Origin: Chlorops oryzae
Taxonomy: Eukaryota; Arthropoda; Insecta; Diptera; Chloropidae
Reading direction: 5' to 3'
DNA: 64,000 nucleotides
Assembly (NCBI GenBank): GCA_020466095.1
Contig: CM035806.1
Span: forward strand, 165,859,371 to 165,923,370
In this document: one piece after another, positions 23,822 to 35,270 of the stretch
Layout of the letters: the number at the start of each line of letters is the position of its first letter
Position numbering within the stretch: the stretch's first letter is position 1
Program-made: the position numbers and the translations under genes
The notes under the pieces: model-generated
Told to the model about the DNA's origin: nothing
The model's input: the letters and a program-made list of their open reading frames with translations, nothing else
The model's database searches: none

Positions 23822-24151
23822 ATCAAATCAAAATCTAATGAATATAATCCTTCCTATAAAATTTATTATGCAATTTTGAAAGCAATGCAACATTCCGCGC
23901 AACGTGAGGATGACATGAGAAACTTTTACGTTTATCGTTTTTTAAAAAATCCATTTAAAATGATTCTCTCAAATGGAATTAGCGGTTGTGGATCCATATA
24001 TGTTTAGACCGCTGAAATGTTAAAATATCGACCCTTAATTGGCGCACAATTAGATAACGTTTTAATATGCATTTTTTCCCGGATAACGAGGCTAATTTGC
24101 TTATCACATCATCATCAAACCACTGGCAGAGTAATTCTCTCAAGCCAGAAA
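23822..24151 (+). other. 3' flank / probable 3' UTR of the TRIM-like gene
   Basis: AT-rich. No clear AATAAA close to the stop codon, so the transcript end is undefined. Confidence 0.4.
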
Positions 24152-24669
24152 TCCAATAGCGCAGGAGCTGCGTAACGTGAATTCCTGCAAACATTCAACA
24201 CATGAAAACATATGGAACTAGTTCGAATCAATTTCCTGCATGCTCACGCACACGCACGAGTTCGAAAAATTGAATATTTCCTGCGCGTGAGCTACATGAC
24301 AGCTGAGTATAACAGTTGAAAAAAGGAATATAACAGTGTTGTAGAAACTATTGAGTACTTTTTTAAGGTACTTGATACTACGGGGGCATACTTTTCTTGC
24401 TCAATCAAGTAATATGCATTAAATATTATTTTATTTTAAGCTTCGATGTTTATATTTATGATTTCTATTATTTATTTGTTAAGTTAAAGAGGATATTATA
24501 TTCCGTTCATAGAAAATAAGACGAGTACAAGAGTAGCTAAAAATGTACTGAGTCAGGTTAAGATTCAAAACCGCAGCAATGACACGCTCATGCACACGCA
24601 TTATTGGAAATTGCATTTTTCCTGCACCTCCTGCAGCAGGAAATTTCCTGCAGCTCCTGCGCTATTGGA
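24152..24669. mobile_element. Element with TCCAATAGCGCAGGAGCTGC termini
   Basis: The 20-bp start recurs inverted at 24650-24669 (gcagctcctgcgctattgga). Inside are repeated CCTGCA/TTTCCTGC motifs and a 'gctcacgcacacgcac' patch matched imperfectly near the other end. No clear target duplication and no coding sequence. Confidence 0.7.
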
Positions 24670-24990
24670 ATTCCCGCTTCACTCGTGCAATTTTACGTTT
24701 CGAGAACTCATCGGCCTAAGGAACTACTACATCGTATGGATCTCCTATGAATTTTCATGGTGACTGGGTCACGGAAAAGTGAAGGGCTACATATGTCGGC
24801 AGCTTCTTTTCTAAAATGAAAATCATAAACATCGCAATGAAATCAGTTAACATTCCTCTATACTGTTAAGCTTCTATTTCTATTGCTAAGAATTTCTCTT
24901 ATGTGTCCTGTTTAGCACCTAAAGAATCCTACAGTATCTGTATTTAACACAAAGCACAAAAACGTACTCTCCTTAAACCATTTGGAACTA
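24670..24990. other. Intergenic, nothing recognised
   Basis: No supported feature. Confidence 0.45.
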
Positions 24991-25248
24991 CAGTCGAATC
25001 TGGATATAGTGAATTAATTTTTGCACGTCCTATTCATTGTAATCCAGATTGTTCGTATTATCGAGATTGAATGTTTTGTTCATTATTTACAGGTCCGTAG
25101 AGAGAAATTTGGAGCCCGGGGGGAAATCCCCCATTTCCACCCCTCTCTTATAGCCTGATTATTTAGAAAAGTCCCTGTAACAAAAAAAAGCTTTCACTAT
25201 TTCCAGCTGTTCATTATTTCAGGGATTCGTTATATCCAGATTCGACTG
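24991..25248. mobile_element. Tc1/mariner-like MITE, TA target
   Basis: CAGTCGAATCTGGATATA at the left and its complement at the right, flanked by TA (24989-24990 and 25249-25250). It hosts a family H remnant (25090-25158). Related CAGTAGTTTCGCTATATA-type elements lie at 49925-50044 and 61139-61424. Confidence 0.82.
25090..25158 (+). mobile_element. Family H deletion derivative
   Basis: The two ends of family H (aggtccgtagagagaaatt, ccacccctctcttatagcctg) are joined through a short ccccc core, with the poly-T interior missing. Confidence 0.65.
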
Positions 25249-26386
25249 TATAACAAACATATCGCGCCCAGTTAACTGAAGTGGCACAACTCAAAATTTG
25301 TTATTTTTCAGAAAACGCGCTAAACGAAATACATCGCAGTGTCAATCAAAGCAAAAAGAAAGGCATTATGGCTTTTGTTCGGCCTTTTATATTAAGAAAA
25401 ATTGAATGGAATTTTTCCTACAGCTAGACAGATGACTACGGAACAACATTCATAGTATAACTCGGAATTCACAAATTTTGAGTTGTGTCACTTTAGTTGC
25501 CTTGGTTGCGATATATCCCAAATAAGTTTTCAATCCATAATCCTATTCGATTTTGGTAATATTGGAACTTATGTCACTGCCCAATAGAAAGAATTAACTA
25601 ATAATTAGTATTGTATATTAGGGTGGGCCGATTTATTTTTTGAAAAATCGTATAACAAAAATGTAAACTAGATGAAATTCTAAGAAAAAATTACCTAGAA
25701 ACCTTGGGTCTAAAATGAATTCCTAACTGCCGCAAATGAACCTGAAAATATTGCTTTTTGGGTATGGAAAATATGGGATTACATTCGTTACACAGCCCCA
25801 CAAAATTAAAAAAAAAGTGGTCAGACCCACAGAGGTGCCACTGTATTTACTATATGTTTCCGGGGTCGCCTCTATTTGCTATACGCTTGTGTATGATTTT
25901 TCGCTCCATACAAATCGATCCCCCCCTTTTTGTATATTCATAAATTTGATCTAAGAATATTCTTAATTCAAAAGTAGAAGGACTTTTTTGCACTTTTAAA
26001 ATTATCCAAAGACATTTTTGTGTACTTATTTAAAGATCGAATTCTACATAAATGTAAGCGCAAAAAAAATCTAGTTTTATATATTAAAAATGCATTTCAT
26101 TTAAAACGCTATCAAAAAAAAAAAAAACTTTTACAATAAATAACTTCTGTTCCAAGTAGGATGAAAAAAAAATTTTGGTGAATATAGCCTTTGAAGAAAA
26201 TTTTTTAGTAGTTAAACATATCACCTCAGCCAATTGTTTTTGGCGGCTAATGTTAAACGAAAAACATCAATCTTAAATTTTATGTACCTTTAATAAATCA
26301 CATTCAACGAATATCAACGCATTACTTCTCATTGTTTTGGTTTTATATAACTCCATATTTGAATTCTTCATGCCTAGTTTGGAAAT
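25249..26386. other. Intergenic, possible diverged repeat
   Basis: A block starting 'tagggtgggccgatttatttttt' (about 25619) has the look of a transposon end, but I find no matching second end. Short frames here are not credible genes. Confidence 0.4.
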
Positions 26387-26399
26387 CCCAGCGGCGAAT

Positions 26400-26765
26400 A
26401 GTGCCTACCGCTTACAAAGTATACGAGACTGTAAGCGAACTACCTACCAATAGCTTACAAAGTATACGAGACTGTAAGCGAACTACCTACCAATAGCTTA
26501 CAAAGTATACGAGACTGTTGGCGACCTGCCTACCAATAGCTTACTTTGTGTGGTAGGCGTTCACTCTACAAAACGGCCATGCTCGACCAAAAGTATATTA
26601 GAATGGTATATGAATGCATTACCAATAGCTTACAAAGTATACGAGACTGTAAGCGAACTACCTACCAATAGCTTACAAAGTATACGAGATTGTAAGCGAA
26701 CTACCTACTAACAGCTTACAAAGTATACGAGACTGTAAGCAACCTGCTATACACAAAGTATACGA
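26400..26765 (+). repeat. 43-bp minisatellite of family K
   Basis: Unit gcttacaaagtatacgagac-tgtaagcgaactacctacca-ata. Each unit contains the inverted repeat CTTACA...TGTAAG, so every unit can form a 6-bp-stem hairpin. Around seven to eight units, some with truncations. Confidence 0.9.
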
Positions 26766-27465
26766 GATAGGGTGGATAGGACTTATATACGAATTCCATC
26801 GACATATTCAAGATGAGCCGATCATATATCGAATTTTGAGGTTAAAAAATACGATTATCGATATATGTCAATATATGATGTCACTTTATGTTTGGCTTAA
26901 TCTTGCATTGTTATAAGTTATAACAAAACTGTTTGAGCGAATTAAGCACTACTGAGACATAATTAGCGTCCCAAAAAGTCGATTTTCAGAACAAATTTTT
27001 GTCTTTTAAAAACAAAGTCAAAATAAGGAACATAAAACAATGTACATTAGACGTGCATTATTTTGCCTGATTTCCACACAGAAATTTTATTCGAAATTCT
27101 TGACTTAAAGGCCGAAGGGCGAAAAGGAACCTACTTTTATTCCAGCCCTGTTGCCTACAAGTCAGAATTTCGAAATACAATTCAAAATGGCCACAAGGAA
27201 TCATCGACACTATCAAAAAAATTCGTTGACAAATGTTGCGTAGTCGCTTCCTATCACTCATGATTCTTCCTGCAAGGGAAATAGGCTCGAGGAACGAAGT
27301 AGCAACCGCTGAACAATATTTGATTTATGCACTAGTGCTGTAGCAAATTTAAGTACTCATAATATCGGAGAAAAATTACATAGTAATATCGTATATCTAT
27401 CGAATAATAATACGAAGCTACCAATATATCGATATATCTTTCGTACAATATCGAGCATCCTATAC
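26766..27465. mobile_element. Probable insertion within family K
   Basis: Replaces the expected repeat unit after 'gtatacgag'. It has imperfect ends 'atagggtggatagga' / 'gcatcctata' and subterminal ATATCGATAT clusters at both sides. Class and exact ends uncertain. Confidence 0.45.
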
Positions 27466-27781
27466 GGTTTTAGGCGAACTGCCTACCAATAGCTTACTTT
27501 GTGTGGTAGGCGTTCACTCTACAAAACGGCCATGCTCGACCAAAAGTATACTAGAATGGTATATGAATGCATTACCAATAGCTTACAAAGTATACGAGAT
27601 TGTAGGCGAACTGCCTACCAATAGCTTACTTTTTGTGGTGGTGGTAGGCGTTCACTCTACAAAACCGCCACGGTCGAACAAAAATTAAGTATACCAGGAT
27701 GGTATATGAGCTCGTATGCATTGCCACCTAGGAAATGTGTTGCGGTTCATCGCTCCTGTAAGCAGCATTTTGGCCGCTGGG

Positions 27782-28011
27782 ATTTTATTTTGCATGATTT
27801 TTTTCAATTTAAAGCAGAAAAGGGTCTTTGGTCGATCGAAAGGATTCACGAAATTTTTTGGTTCGGAGAGTTTTTTTTAACATCTCAAGAAGTCTTCAAA
27901 ATTGGATAAAATTCGGATAAAGAATCCATGATTTTTAATATTATTTGCAAATGACCTAAATTGGACACTTAGAGTAGGTAGCCGAAAAAATTACTAATTA
28001 TCATCTTATAA
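27782..28011. other. Intergenic spacer
   Basis: Nothing recognised. Confidence 0.4.
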
Positions 28012-28226
28012 GGGGACGTCCATATATTACGTCATCGTACGGGGGGAGGGGGATCTCGCGAATAATGACGCTTGACGATAATGGGGAGGGGGATCAATTC
28101 GCAATGATCACGTCATTATCTATCTTATAAGAAAACACGTTAGAATTTAAAATTATTTGGGCCTTTTGGGGGGGGGGGGTTCCAAAATGGTCAAAAACAT
28201 GATGACGTAAGGATATGGGCGGCCCC
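28012..28226. mobile_element. PIF/Harbinger-like MITE, TAA target
   Basis: Ends GGGGACGTCCATATATTACG and its diverged complement TACGTAAGGATATGGGCGGCCCC region, flanked by TAA (28009-28011 and 28227-28229). A 3-bp TAA duplication with G-rich termini is the Harbinger pattern. Confidence 0.82.
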
Positions 28227-28827
28227 TAATTTGTAGTTAGAATTTTTCTTATAAACTGAAATTCATTTCAGTAATTCAGGTGGGCAGGAAAAAAAAAATT
28301 AATTAATTCTCCTCAATCAAAAAAAGTATTTATATCAAAAAAATCATTTAATATTTATAAAACATTTATCTTCGTGACTGGAAATTAAATGTGAATTATT
28401 GCATGAAGATTAATAATGGCGAAATTGTGTCAAAATGAACTTTAAACCCACGTTCTTTGGTTACAGAAAGAGCTATATTGCTACGCACTTCCATTCTTAT
28501 CGCATAAATGATCGGGTAGAATTCAACTGAAACCTCTGAGTGCGTGGTACAAATTTTAGCAGAAGAATAAAAAAAAAAATAAAAATAAAAAAATCGAAAT
28601 ATTAAATTGCGCTTCGTCACGTACGTGATGTTCCCTATTTACCCAATCGTTATGGAAAATCATATTTGTATTGAAAAAATGTCATTCTTAACGTATGACC
28701 TTTCTTTGTCGCAAAATATGAATGTCAAAGTCAATATGTATGGCTTTGCAAGCAATCTTGTATCTGCACGTATAAGCACCGTCAGAAGTATTCTAGTTCG
28801 GGGTAGATTGGATATGGACTGAAAACC
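28227..28827. other. Intergenic, nothing recognised
   Basis: No supported gene. Confidence 0.45.
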
Positions 28828-28910
28828 CATGCCTCGGATTTTGAATATTTTCAATTTTTTTGGTATTATTTATTTAATTTTTTGAATATTTTGAATTTTT
28901 TTGCATTTAA

Positions 28911-29332
28911 AGGCTGAATTACAATAGGGCAGTAGCAGCGGCAGCGGCAGTATTTCAAATCAGATGTTCACTGTCAGTACACAGATTTACTGCCGTAGTA
29001 AACACAATACAGCGTCGGCAGTGATTGCGTATTTTGAATTTTTTCAAGCTATCAGGCATGCTCTGAATTTTGAGTCAATTTTTTCATCCATTTCTTTTCG
29101 TCTGTCAAGTTGAATGCGATGAAAGATACAATTATTTCATGTTAAGTTGGCTACAATAGAACAGCTGTTCAAAGCAGTGGCAGTGAATTTAGAAATAGGG
29201 CTAAACGGAGCAGTGCTGCCTGCTGCCACTGCCGTATTGTAATTGACTCAATAGCAAGCACTGCATTCTAAAATATCAGCTGATTTCAAATACTGCCACT
29301 GCCGCTGCTACTGCCCTATTGTAATTCAGCCT
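28911..29332. mobile_element. TAA-targeting MITE nested in family D (family G)
   Basis: TIR AGGCTGAATTACAATAGGGC, continuing into agtagcagcggcag. Flanked by TAA (28908-28910) and TGA (29333-29335). The uninterrupted site is seen in the other family D copy (gcatttaactgt), confirming insertion. Inner parts repeat 'gcagtggcag' in both orientations. Confidence 0.88.
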
Positions 29333-29415
29333 TGACTGTGCTTTTTGAATATTTTATTCACTGAAGGCCTTTTTTTTGTTAATTTGAAAATTCAAAATTT
29401 TAATAGGCATACTAA

Positions 29416-29551
29416 GGGCCGTTTTCTCATCTTTTTTTATCTGTAAGTTAAATTATCCCGATGATAATTTCATACAAAATTGATTAATAAGTCAAAGAAA
29501 TTGAATTTTAACTGGCAGATAGAGCTTAAAAGTAGGATGAGAAAACGGCCC
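29416..29551. mobile_element. TAA-targeting MITE nested in family D (family F), 136 bp
   Basis: TIR GGGCCGTTTTCTCATC / GATGAGAAAACGGCCC with perfect TAA duplications (29413-29415 and 29552-29554): PIF/Harbinger type. Confidence 0.9.
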
Positions 29552-29881
29552 TAAATCGGAATAATTTGGATTTTTTGACTGTAAATTTTTTGAATTTTTT
29601 GCATTTTTTTTGAATTTTTTTTGAATATTTTTTTGAATTTTTTTTCATATTTTTTCATTTTTTTTCATTTTTTTACATATTAAAATTCCGAGGCATAGTT
29701 ATTTAGAATTAAATATATTGATTTAAATTTTGTTTAGTAAATTTTAAGTCCCAATCGGAATACCCATAGTTTTCAGAAGCCTAATGGGTAAAAGATTTTT
29801 ATGAATTTATATGCATTAACAAATATTGTTCGCATTCTTACAAATTAATATAAATTCTCAAATATAGATTAACACAAAGGT

Positions 29882-30046
29882 CAGGCCCGCAAAGAGAAAT
29901 TTGTGGCCCGGGGGATTTTTTCCGGGGTCCTCACAGAAATGTGCGACCAAAAAAAAAAAAAAATTCCTTTGCCAATTGTGGGCTCCTTTAGAAAGCCCGG
30001 GCCCGGGGGAAATCCCCCTTTTCCAGCCCCCCTCTCTACAGACCTG
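29882..30046 (-). mobile_element. Family H MITE, copy 2
   Basis: Inverted relative to 9995-10167: aggcccgcaaagagaaattt ... cccccctctctacagacct, with the poly-A/poly-T core. Confidence 0.78.
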
Positions 30047-30202
30047 ACAAAGGTGCTTCAACTATTACGTGCGAATGGTGGCTATTCGAGGTATGTATGT
30101 GTGTGTATGTATATATCTCATGAATGAGTAGTGGTACTTAAATAACAAAATGAATTGCTTTTTTTTTTTTTTGTTTTTACTCTATCATGCGCGCACCCAT
30201 AC

Positions 30203-30208
30203 TTTATT
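30203..30208 (-). promoter_or_regulatory. Candidate poly(A) signal for ALAD
   Basis: AATAAA on the - strand (TTTATT on +), about 200 nt beyond the ALAD stop codon, a plausible distance. No other AATAAA lies between. Confidence 0.35.
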
Positions 30209-30406
30209 GAACTTAACTAAAACGTTAAAACTAGTATTGGAGCCCAAAAATATTTAAAAAGAAACCCCATTAATGAACCACACACTTGCACAATTCCTAT
30301 GAGCTGCCATCGATAGCAACTCTCTGTAATAAGTACACTTAAGTTTAAAAAGATTTTTCGCCTCGGCCGGCGAGTTGTCATCACACACAGCCAACAAATT
30401 GAACTG

Positions 30407-31396
30407 TCACTTCAGGTGTTGCAGAATCTCCAAGAGACGTGGTGTAAAATATGTTATTATGCAATCGGCGCCAGCACGTCGGAAGCCTTTCATTGACTCC
30501 ATAAGTACAACATCAAGTTCGAATGCGCCCTGTTGTGCCGCATGATACAACATGGCATACTCCCCGGACACCTGGTATACATACAACGGATAATTTGGAT
30601 AATTATCCTTCGTTTTTCGCAGTATATCCAAATATGGCATTCCGGGTTTCACCATTAGCATATCGGCGCCCTCTAAAACATCACGCTGAACGGCACGCAT
30701 AGCTAAGCCCTGCGATCCGGGTGGCAATTGATAGCAACGTCTATCACCGAATGCCGGTTTCGATTTGGCAGCATCACGGAAAGGTCCATAGAAGCTCGAT
30801 GCGAACTTTGCCGAATACGATAGCAGAGAGCAACGATTCTCCAATTCGGCTTCAATTAATGCCTTCTTAATGGCACATATACGATTGTCCATCATATCAG
30901 ATGGAGCAACAATATGCGCACCAGCTCTTGCATAGGCAACAGAGATTTCAGCCAATCGTTTTATGCTCGACTTATTGTGCAAAACTCCATCGGCATTTAG
31001 AATGCCACAGTGGCCATGACTGGTGTATGGACAAAGGCAAACGTCACAAGCTATTAAAAGCGTTGGAAACCGTTTGCGCAGTATGGGCAAGGCACGTACA
31101 ACTGGATTTTGATCCGAATCAGCATTTGTTCCATTCTCATCTTTCATATTCGTTTCGACAACGCCGAAAAGCAATATCGAACTTAATCCTTGTGCCATCA
31201 TCGGCTGCAGATAATCACAAAGCTTTCGGACTCCCATGCGTGCCTGGCCGGGCATCGAGGCAATTGGTTGCGTTGCATCATCATCATTGACTAAAAAAAC
31301 CGGATACATTAGATTGTGCGGCATTATTTCACATCCGGATTCATGAAGTTGCCGCAACGTAGCGTGATGCAAGCCAGCGTGTAATTTACTATCCAT
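30407..31396 (-). CDS. Pbgs: Porphobilinogen synthase (delta-aminolevulinic acid dehydratase)
   Basis: Condenses two 5-aminolevulinate molecules to porphobilinogen, the second committed step of heme synthesis, in the cytosol as a homo-octamer (family knowledge). The 329-residue single-exon frame has the usual animal length (about 330). The zinc site DVCLCPYTSHGHCG gives Cys120, Cys122 and Cys130. The Schiff-base lysines are Lys197 (in SYSAKFASSFYG) and Lys250 (in MVKPGMPYLDI). The C-terminal YQVSGEY and TYFTPR are also intact. The zinc-type (not Mg-type) active site fits animals. The start at 31396 is the first Met and lines up with the family N-terminus. No disabling change seen; neighbours are unrelated in function. 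Confidence 0.97.
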   Translation of the reverse strand: MDSKLHAGLHHATLRQLHESGCEIMPHNLMYPVFLVNDDDATQPIASMPGQARMGVRKLCDYLQPMMAQGLSSILLFGVVETNMKDENGTNADSDQNPVVRALPILRKRFPTLLIACDVCLCPYTSHGHCGILNADGVLHNKSSIKRLAEISVAYARAGAHIVAPSDMMDNRICAIKKALIEAELENRCSLLSYSAKFASSFYGPFRDAAKSKPAFGDRRCYQLPPGSQGLAMRAVQRDVLEGADMLMVKPGMPYLDILRKTKDNYPNYPLYVYQVSGEYAMLYHAAQQGAFELDVVLMESMKGFRRAGADCIITYFTPRLLEILQHLK

Positions 31397-31660
31397 TTCA
31401 CTCTATTATTATTATTATTTTTTTTTTCTTGAAAAAACACCAAACTCAATGAAGACACAACGCCAATTCGTACCGTCCGCTCCACTCAGCCCAATGGAAA
31501 TGGCTAAGCGCTAAAAGAATTTTCGCTCCCAATGCCATAAAAACATCATTTTTATTTGCACTTCGGCCGGCAAAAGAACGAACGAGAAGAGTATTGAGAC
31601 ACGAAGTCTTAAGCGAGTTATATTCCGCGTCTTCGTGACGTCAGTTTAGTACGAAAAGTC
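31397..31660 (-). promoter_or_regulatory. ALAD upstream region with a CRE-like palindrome
   Basis: Contains the 5' leader and presumably the promoter. A full palindromic TGACGTCA sits at 31636-31643, about 240 bp upstream of the ATG, followed (reading toward the gene) by a ggaatataac TATA-like patch near 31615. Transcription start not determinable. Confidence 0.4.
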
Positions 31661-31904
31661 AATTCAATCATCGAATGAATGAAAAACAATATCTAATTTT
31701 AAGAACATCCTAACGATGCAAATATTTCACTTATTTTACACAAAAATTTTTTTCTTTATTTTTTTTACAATGAAGGGTAAGAAACATTTCTAAACCATGG
31801 TATGTACACTATCAAAATGCTTGTCAAACATTGAATGTGTGTAAGGACCGTATCGAGAACATAATTTGTCATCTCACATGCTTGACAAGCAAATACATTT
31901 AAGC
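31661..31904. other. Intergenic spacer
   Basis: AT-rich, nothing recognised. Confidence 0.4.
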
Positions 31905-32900
31905 GTATACATTAGACTATGGGGACATTAATTACACAAACGAGATTCTGTTGCGCAACTAGTGATGCTACATTAATTTTCTATATCACTAATTTATTTA
32001 ATTAAATACTTTTGCTGAAATTTTAATTCATATTCAATGAAAAAAGCAATGAACTGTATGAAATTGTTGTGGTTAAAGAAGTTTATCGCTAATGCCATTA
32101 CACATCATTTTGATTCACTCAGCCAAAAGATCACAAAAATAAAATTTGCAGTTTATCGCGATTCTTTCGTAGTCATTGATATCAATAAGTATTCGATAGC
32201 TTCAAATCAATTATTATGAGCAAATTTTGTTATGATATTTTACTTAGAGGACATTTCTATGCGAACACATCAATTAAATGAGTGAAAATTCAAACTTTTT
32301 GCAGAATTTCGGAATCATTAATCGGACGCATTTGATGTACTTCTGCTTTAAATTTGCTCGTTCCTCAAATTAACTATAAAACAAAATTACTTATACTAAA
32401 TTTTTATTATACTTGAATTTTTAAAATAACATATTGTGCTGAATTTAATAAAATGTTCTTATGAAAAACCTTGTTAACACTTTTTTAGTGATTCTTCAAA
32501 TTAAAAACAGAAAATATTTAGCTTCATGTTCAAGCATATTAAAATATTCATTTACGACGAAGCAAATTTTACTAGTTTTGCTAGCCCACGAAAATTTTTC
32601 AAATTTTTCGAAAGATATGTTCATGATTACACGGGAGAGCCTTCAATTAAAAATTCTATCTAATTTATTTTTTACTAAAACACAAACACACGTATTTTTG
32701 CTTATATAGTTCTTTGACCATTTACACTTAATAGCTGCTTAATTTCTTATCAAAATTTATTACAATAGTTACATGATTTAAAATTTAGACACGAAATTTC
32801 AGGGATCGTTACTTTTTGAATTGTGCTTACCTAGAATGATTAGTTTCCATTTAGTAACATGTTTTAATATGCATGAATTATCGACATTGGTCGTACTTTA
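31905..32900 (+). repeat. Dispersed repeat Z, copy 1 (diverged)
   Basis: Shares scattered blocks with 38460-39420 in the same order: 'ggggaca.tta', 'aactagtgatgctaca', 'attcaaactttttg', 'gttcttatgaaaaacctt'. Non-coding; ends unclear. Confidence 0.45.
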
Positions 32901-34315
32901 ACCGCTGCTTAATTGTTATAGTAACTTTTTATTGCTGAATCGAATTCACCCGCGCAAGTGACGTCATTCGCAAAGACGCATTTTCCAACATAAGCCTAAT
33001 GTCACTGTCTTAAAACTCACTTTTAGTACAGTACTCCCCAGATATAAGGTCTGTTCGCGTACTGCACGAAACTGCCCAAAACTGACCAATTTTTTGAAAA
33101 CTGTATGAAAACTGGGCACTTTTCCCACTTAACTGAACCGAATCTTTAAGAATTGTACGTAGTAAATTAGAATCTATGATTTCTTATTGTCACTCAACGT
33201 AATTACTTCTTTTGAAGCAGTGAATGATGCACTCAATCCAGTGTTTGCGATCTTAAAATTATTTCAAATGAGTTTATGTATGTATGTAAATTGAGTATAA
33301 AACTTTAAAAATATTGTATCTCTACTCAAAGACATAAATAACACCATTTTATTTTCTAAAACTCAAGCCGCAATATTTAAGAAAGTTTTCTGACATATTT
33401 CTTAAGTTTTGACCCATTCTCAAAAAATTCAGCTTCTGAAGCCATAACTCAAAACGCTCCAAGTACAAAGATCTTCCATTCTTCGATTAACAAAAGATGG
33501 TATATGTTAGCTAAATATCTAGACTTGCATGCAAAGTTGTTAAAAGCGAAAGGACTAAATACTTATAATGGATTTTCATCATTTTATCAACTTACATATA
33601 TGAATAAATTTCGGAAGTTATGGGCTCTACGCAGTTATGCAGGAAGTATAGAGCTCGTTCTTGTGAAGAAAGGAAATCAGAGTTGAAATTTCAGATCGAC
33701 AGAAATATAGAAAATTTATGATTGAAATGCAACCCTGCATGTTCGATTGCTTTTATTCTGTATATTCGTTGAAGTATCAAAGTACTTCTTTGATTTTTTT
33801 TTTTTTGCATGTATTTAGTATAGGAAATTTACTTCCTGCATATCTGCGTAGAGCCGATTAATCCTTAAGAAATACTTTAAACGATTTCTATCCTCGAAAA
33901 CAAAAAGAATTCCTTTACATTTAGCTGAACACAACAATAACTTCGCTATAATCTATGCAAGAGCATGATCAATATAATATATCGATATTTGGCCGCATTG
34001 TATGCATGGCCATTTTCTATAAAAAGCCAAGCTTCGTCTCAAAAATCCGCAGTGTTTTTCTGTCCGCGCGTGTGATCGGTCGGTTTTCGGGAGTTGTTGC
34101 ATTTCGTTTAATAAGAAAAGAAGATTTTTGTAAACGTGGAAATTAAAATTACAAATGTAAACCCTAAAGTATGCAGCGTATTTTTGTGATAATGTTTTTG
34201 ACAACACAATGGTACGTAACTTTAGAACCACAAGAGTAAGATGCATGTTTTTTAAAGTAAATTAATAATGACTTCGCTTTCTTTGACTGATCTGACTGCA
34301 TCAATGACCTTGTAC
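32901..34315. other. Intergenic, nothing recognised
   Basis: No gene or terminal repeat I can support. Contains an odd phrase pair 'actgcacgaaactgcccaaaactgacc' (broken here) at 33060 of unknown meaning. Confidence 0.4.
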
Positions 34316-34405
34316 CTTCGTTTTCTTGCGGTTTTTTAATGTACCGGCCTATCCGGGGTAGGCAAATCGCGACCAGTTCCTCCATTTCGTTCTGTCCTCC
34401 TCTCA
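34316..34405 (-). mobile_element. Fragment of the RTE-type LINE 3' end
   Basis: 'ccggcctatccggggtaggc' and 'gcgaccagttcctccatttc' match the extreme 3' coding end of the LINE at 7102-7479. It is only about 70-90 bp long. Confidence 0.7.
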
Positions 34406-35160
34406 CCTCTTACCATTTTTTATACAAAGCTTAGAAGTTATGAAGCCTCCGTTTCGAGACTTCCGAAATTTCTTCAGAATAGTGCAAATAATGACGCTTA
34501 AAGGACCAAAAAAGTTTTTTTCAAAAGTATAAGAGTCTCCTTTATCTCTTCTCAAAATTGTGTACTTAAATATTTCTGTTTCACTGTGATACGGTTCGAT
34601 TTATTGTTTTCAAATTTTTATTGAAACAATCATCGAGAATATAGAACTGGACTCCGAAGATTCGAAAAAAAAAAATTCTTAACCCCTTGAATCACTGCTA
34701 CCCAGCGTCATAGTGTTTTATATAGCTCTATAGGAATGAGCTAGGGTCGTTTTTTTCATAGGACTTATCTAGGGTCGTTTTTTTCTATAGGAATGAGCTA
34801 TGGTCATGTTTTTTTTTTTTTTTTTTGTAAAATTCATTTATTCAATAATAGGTATATATAATTAAAAAATATATAATATAATTATATTATATTGTCATAT
34901 AATTAAAAAGTTGCGTTCGCCATATATGAACTGTTCACAATTTGTTCTGTTCCTGTTGATACCATTTTAATTGTTTTATAAATTTACGATCTTTAGTTAT
35001 ATAGCATCATTGGTCGTTTGCATTGCGATATAAAATTCTTTTTTGGACTTAATAAGAGTCAGATTTTTTTAAATAGTGAAGTTACATTCGATGTTTGTTG
35101 CATTTTCTTCTCAGTGTTTAAAATCATTAATATTCAATAATTCGTTTAGGTATATTAATT
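34406..35160. other. Intergenic, nothing recognised
   Basis: A short tandem duplication 'gctatggtc/tagggtcgttttttt' near 34740-34805 and a poly-T at 34808-34826. No gene. Confidence 0.45.
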
Positions 35161-35164
35161 TATA

Positions 35165-35190
35165 ATATATATATATATATATATATATTG
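35165..35190 (+). repeat. (AT)n microsatellite
   Basis: Pure AT dinucleotides just beyond the third candidate exon of the 35-kb gene. Confidence 0.9.
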
Positions 35191-35270
35191 ACATACTTTG
35201 CCACAGAAGCAGAAATTACATTCATTTCTATTTATCGCCATTTTCTTACAAATTTTTCGCAGTTCGTTAT

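Larger units (their letters stand above)
26387..27781. mobile_element. CCCAGCGG-terminated element (family K), copy 1, with minisatellite
   Basis: Left end CCCAGCGGCGAATAG, right end TTTTGGCCGCTGGG. The interior is a 43-bp tandem repeat (about 26400-26765 and again 27480-27640), interrupted by a ~700-bp foreign block (26766-27465). The right subterminal part (gcattttggccgctggg, ggaaatgtgttgcggttc) matches the inverted copy at 45189-46057, so the array is a built-in part of the element. No transposase is visible. Confidence 0.78.
28828..29697 (+). mobile_element. hAT-like MITE (family D), copy 1, carrying two nested MITEs
   Basis: Ends (T)ATGCCTCGGATTTTGAATAT / AATTCCGAGGCATA. The body is made of repeated TTTTTTGAAT units. 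The sister copy at 57228-58078 has a perfect 8-bp duplication, which gives the hAT assignment; here the flanks do not match. It is interrupted at 28911-29332 and at 29416-29551. Confidence 0.8.

Noticed and set aside
25619..26250. A complete transposon starting tagggtgggccgattt
   Set aside because: Only one end is recognisable; I could not find the partner terminus or a target duplication.
30901..31290. 129-codon + strand frame opposite ALAD
   Set aside because: Shadow of the conserved ALAD coding sequence; no start context or domain of its own.
33060..33130. Possible regulatory RNA from repeated 'gaaactgcccaaaactgac' phrases
   Set aside because: Too short and with no supporting structure or second copy.
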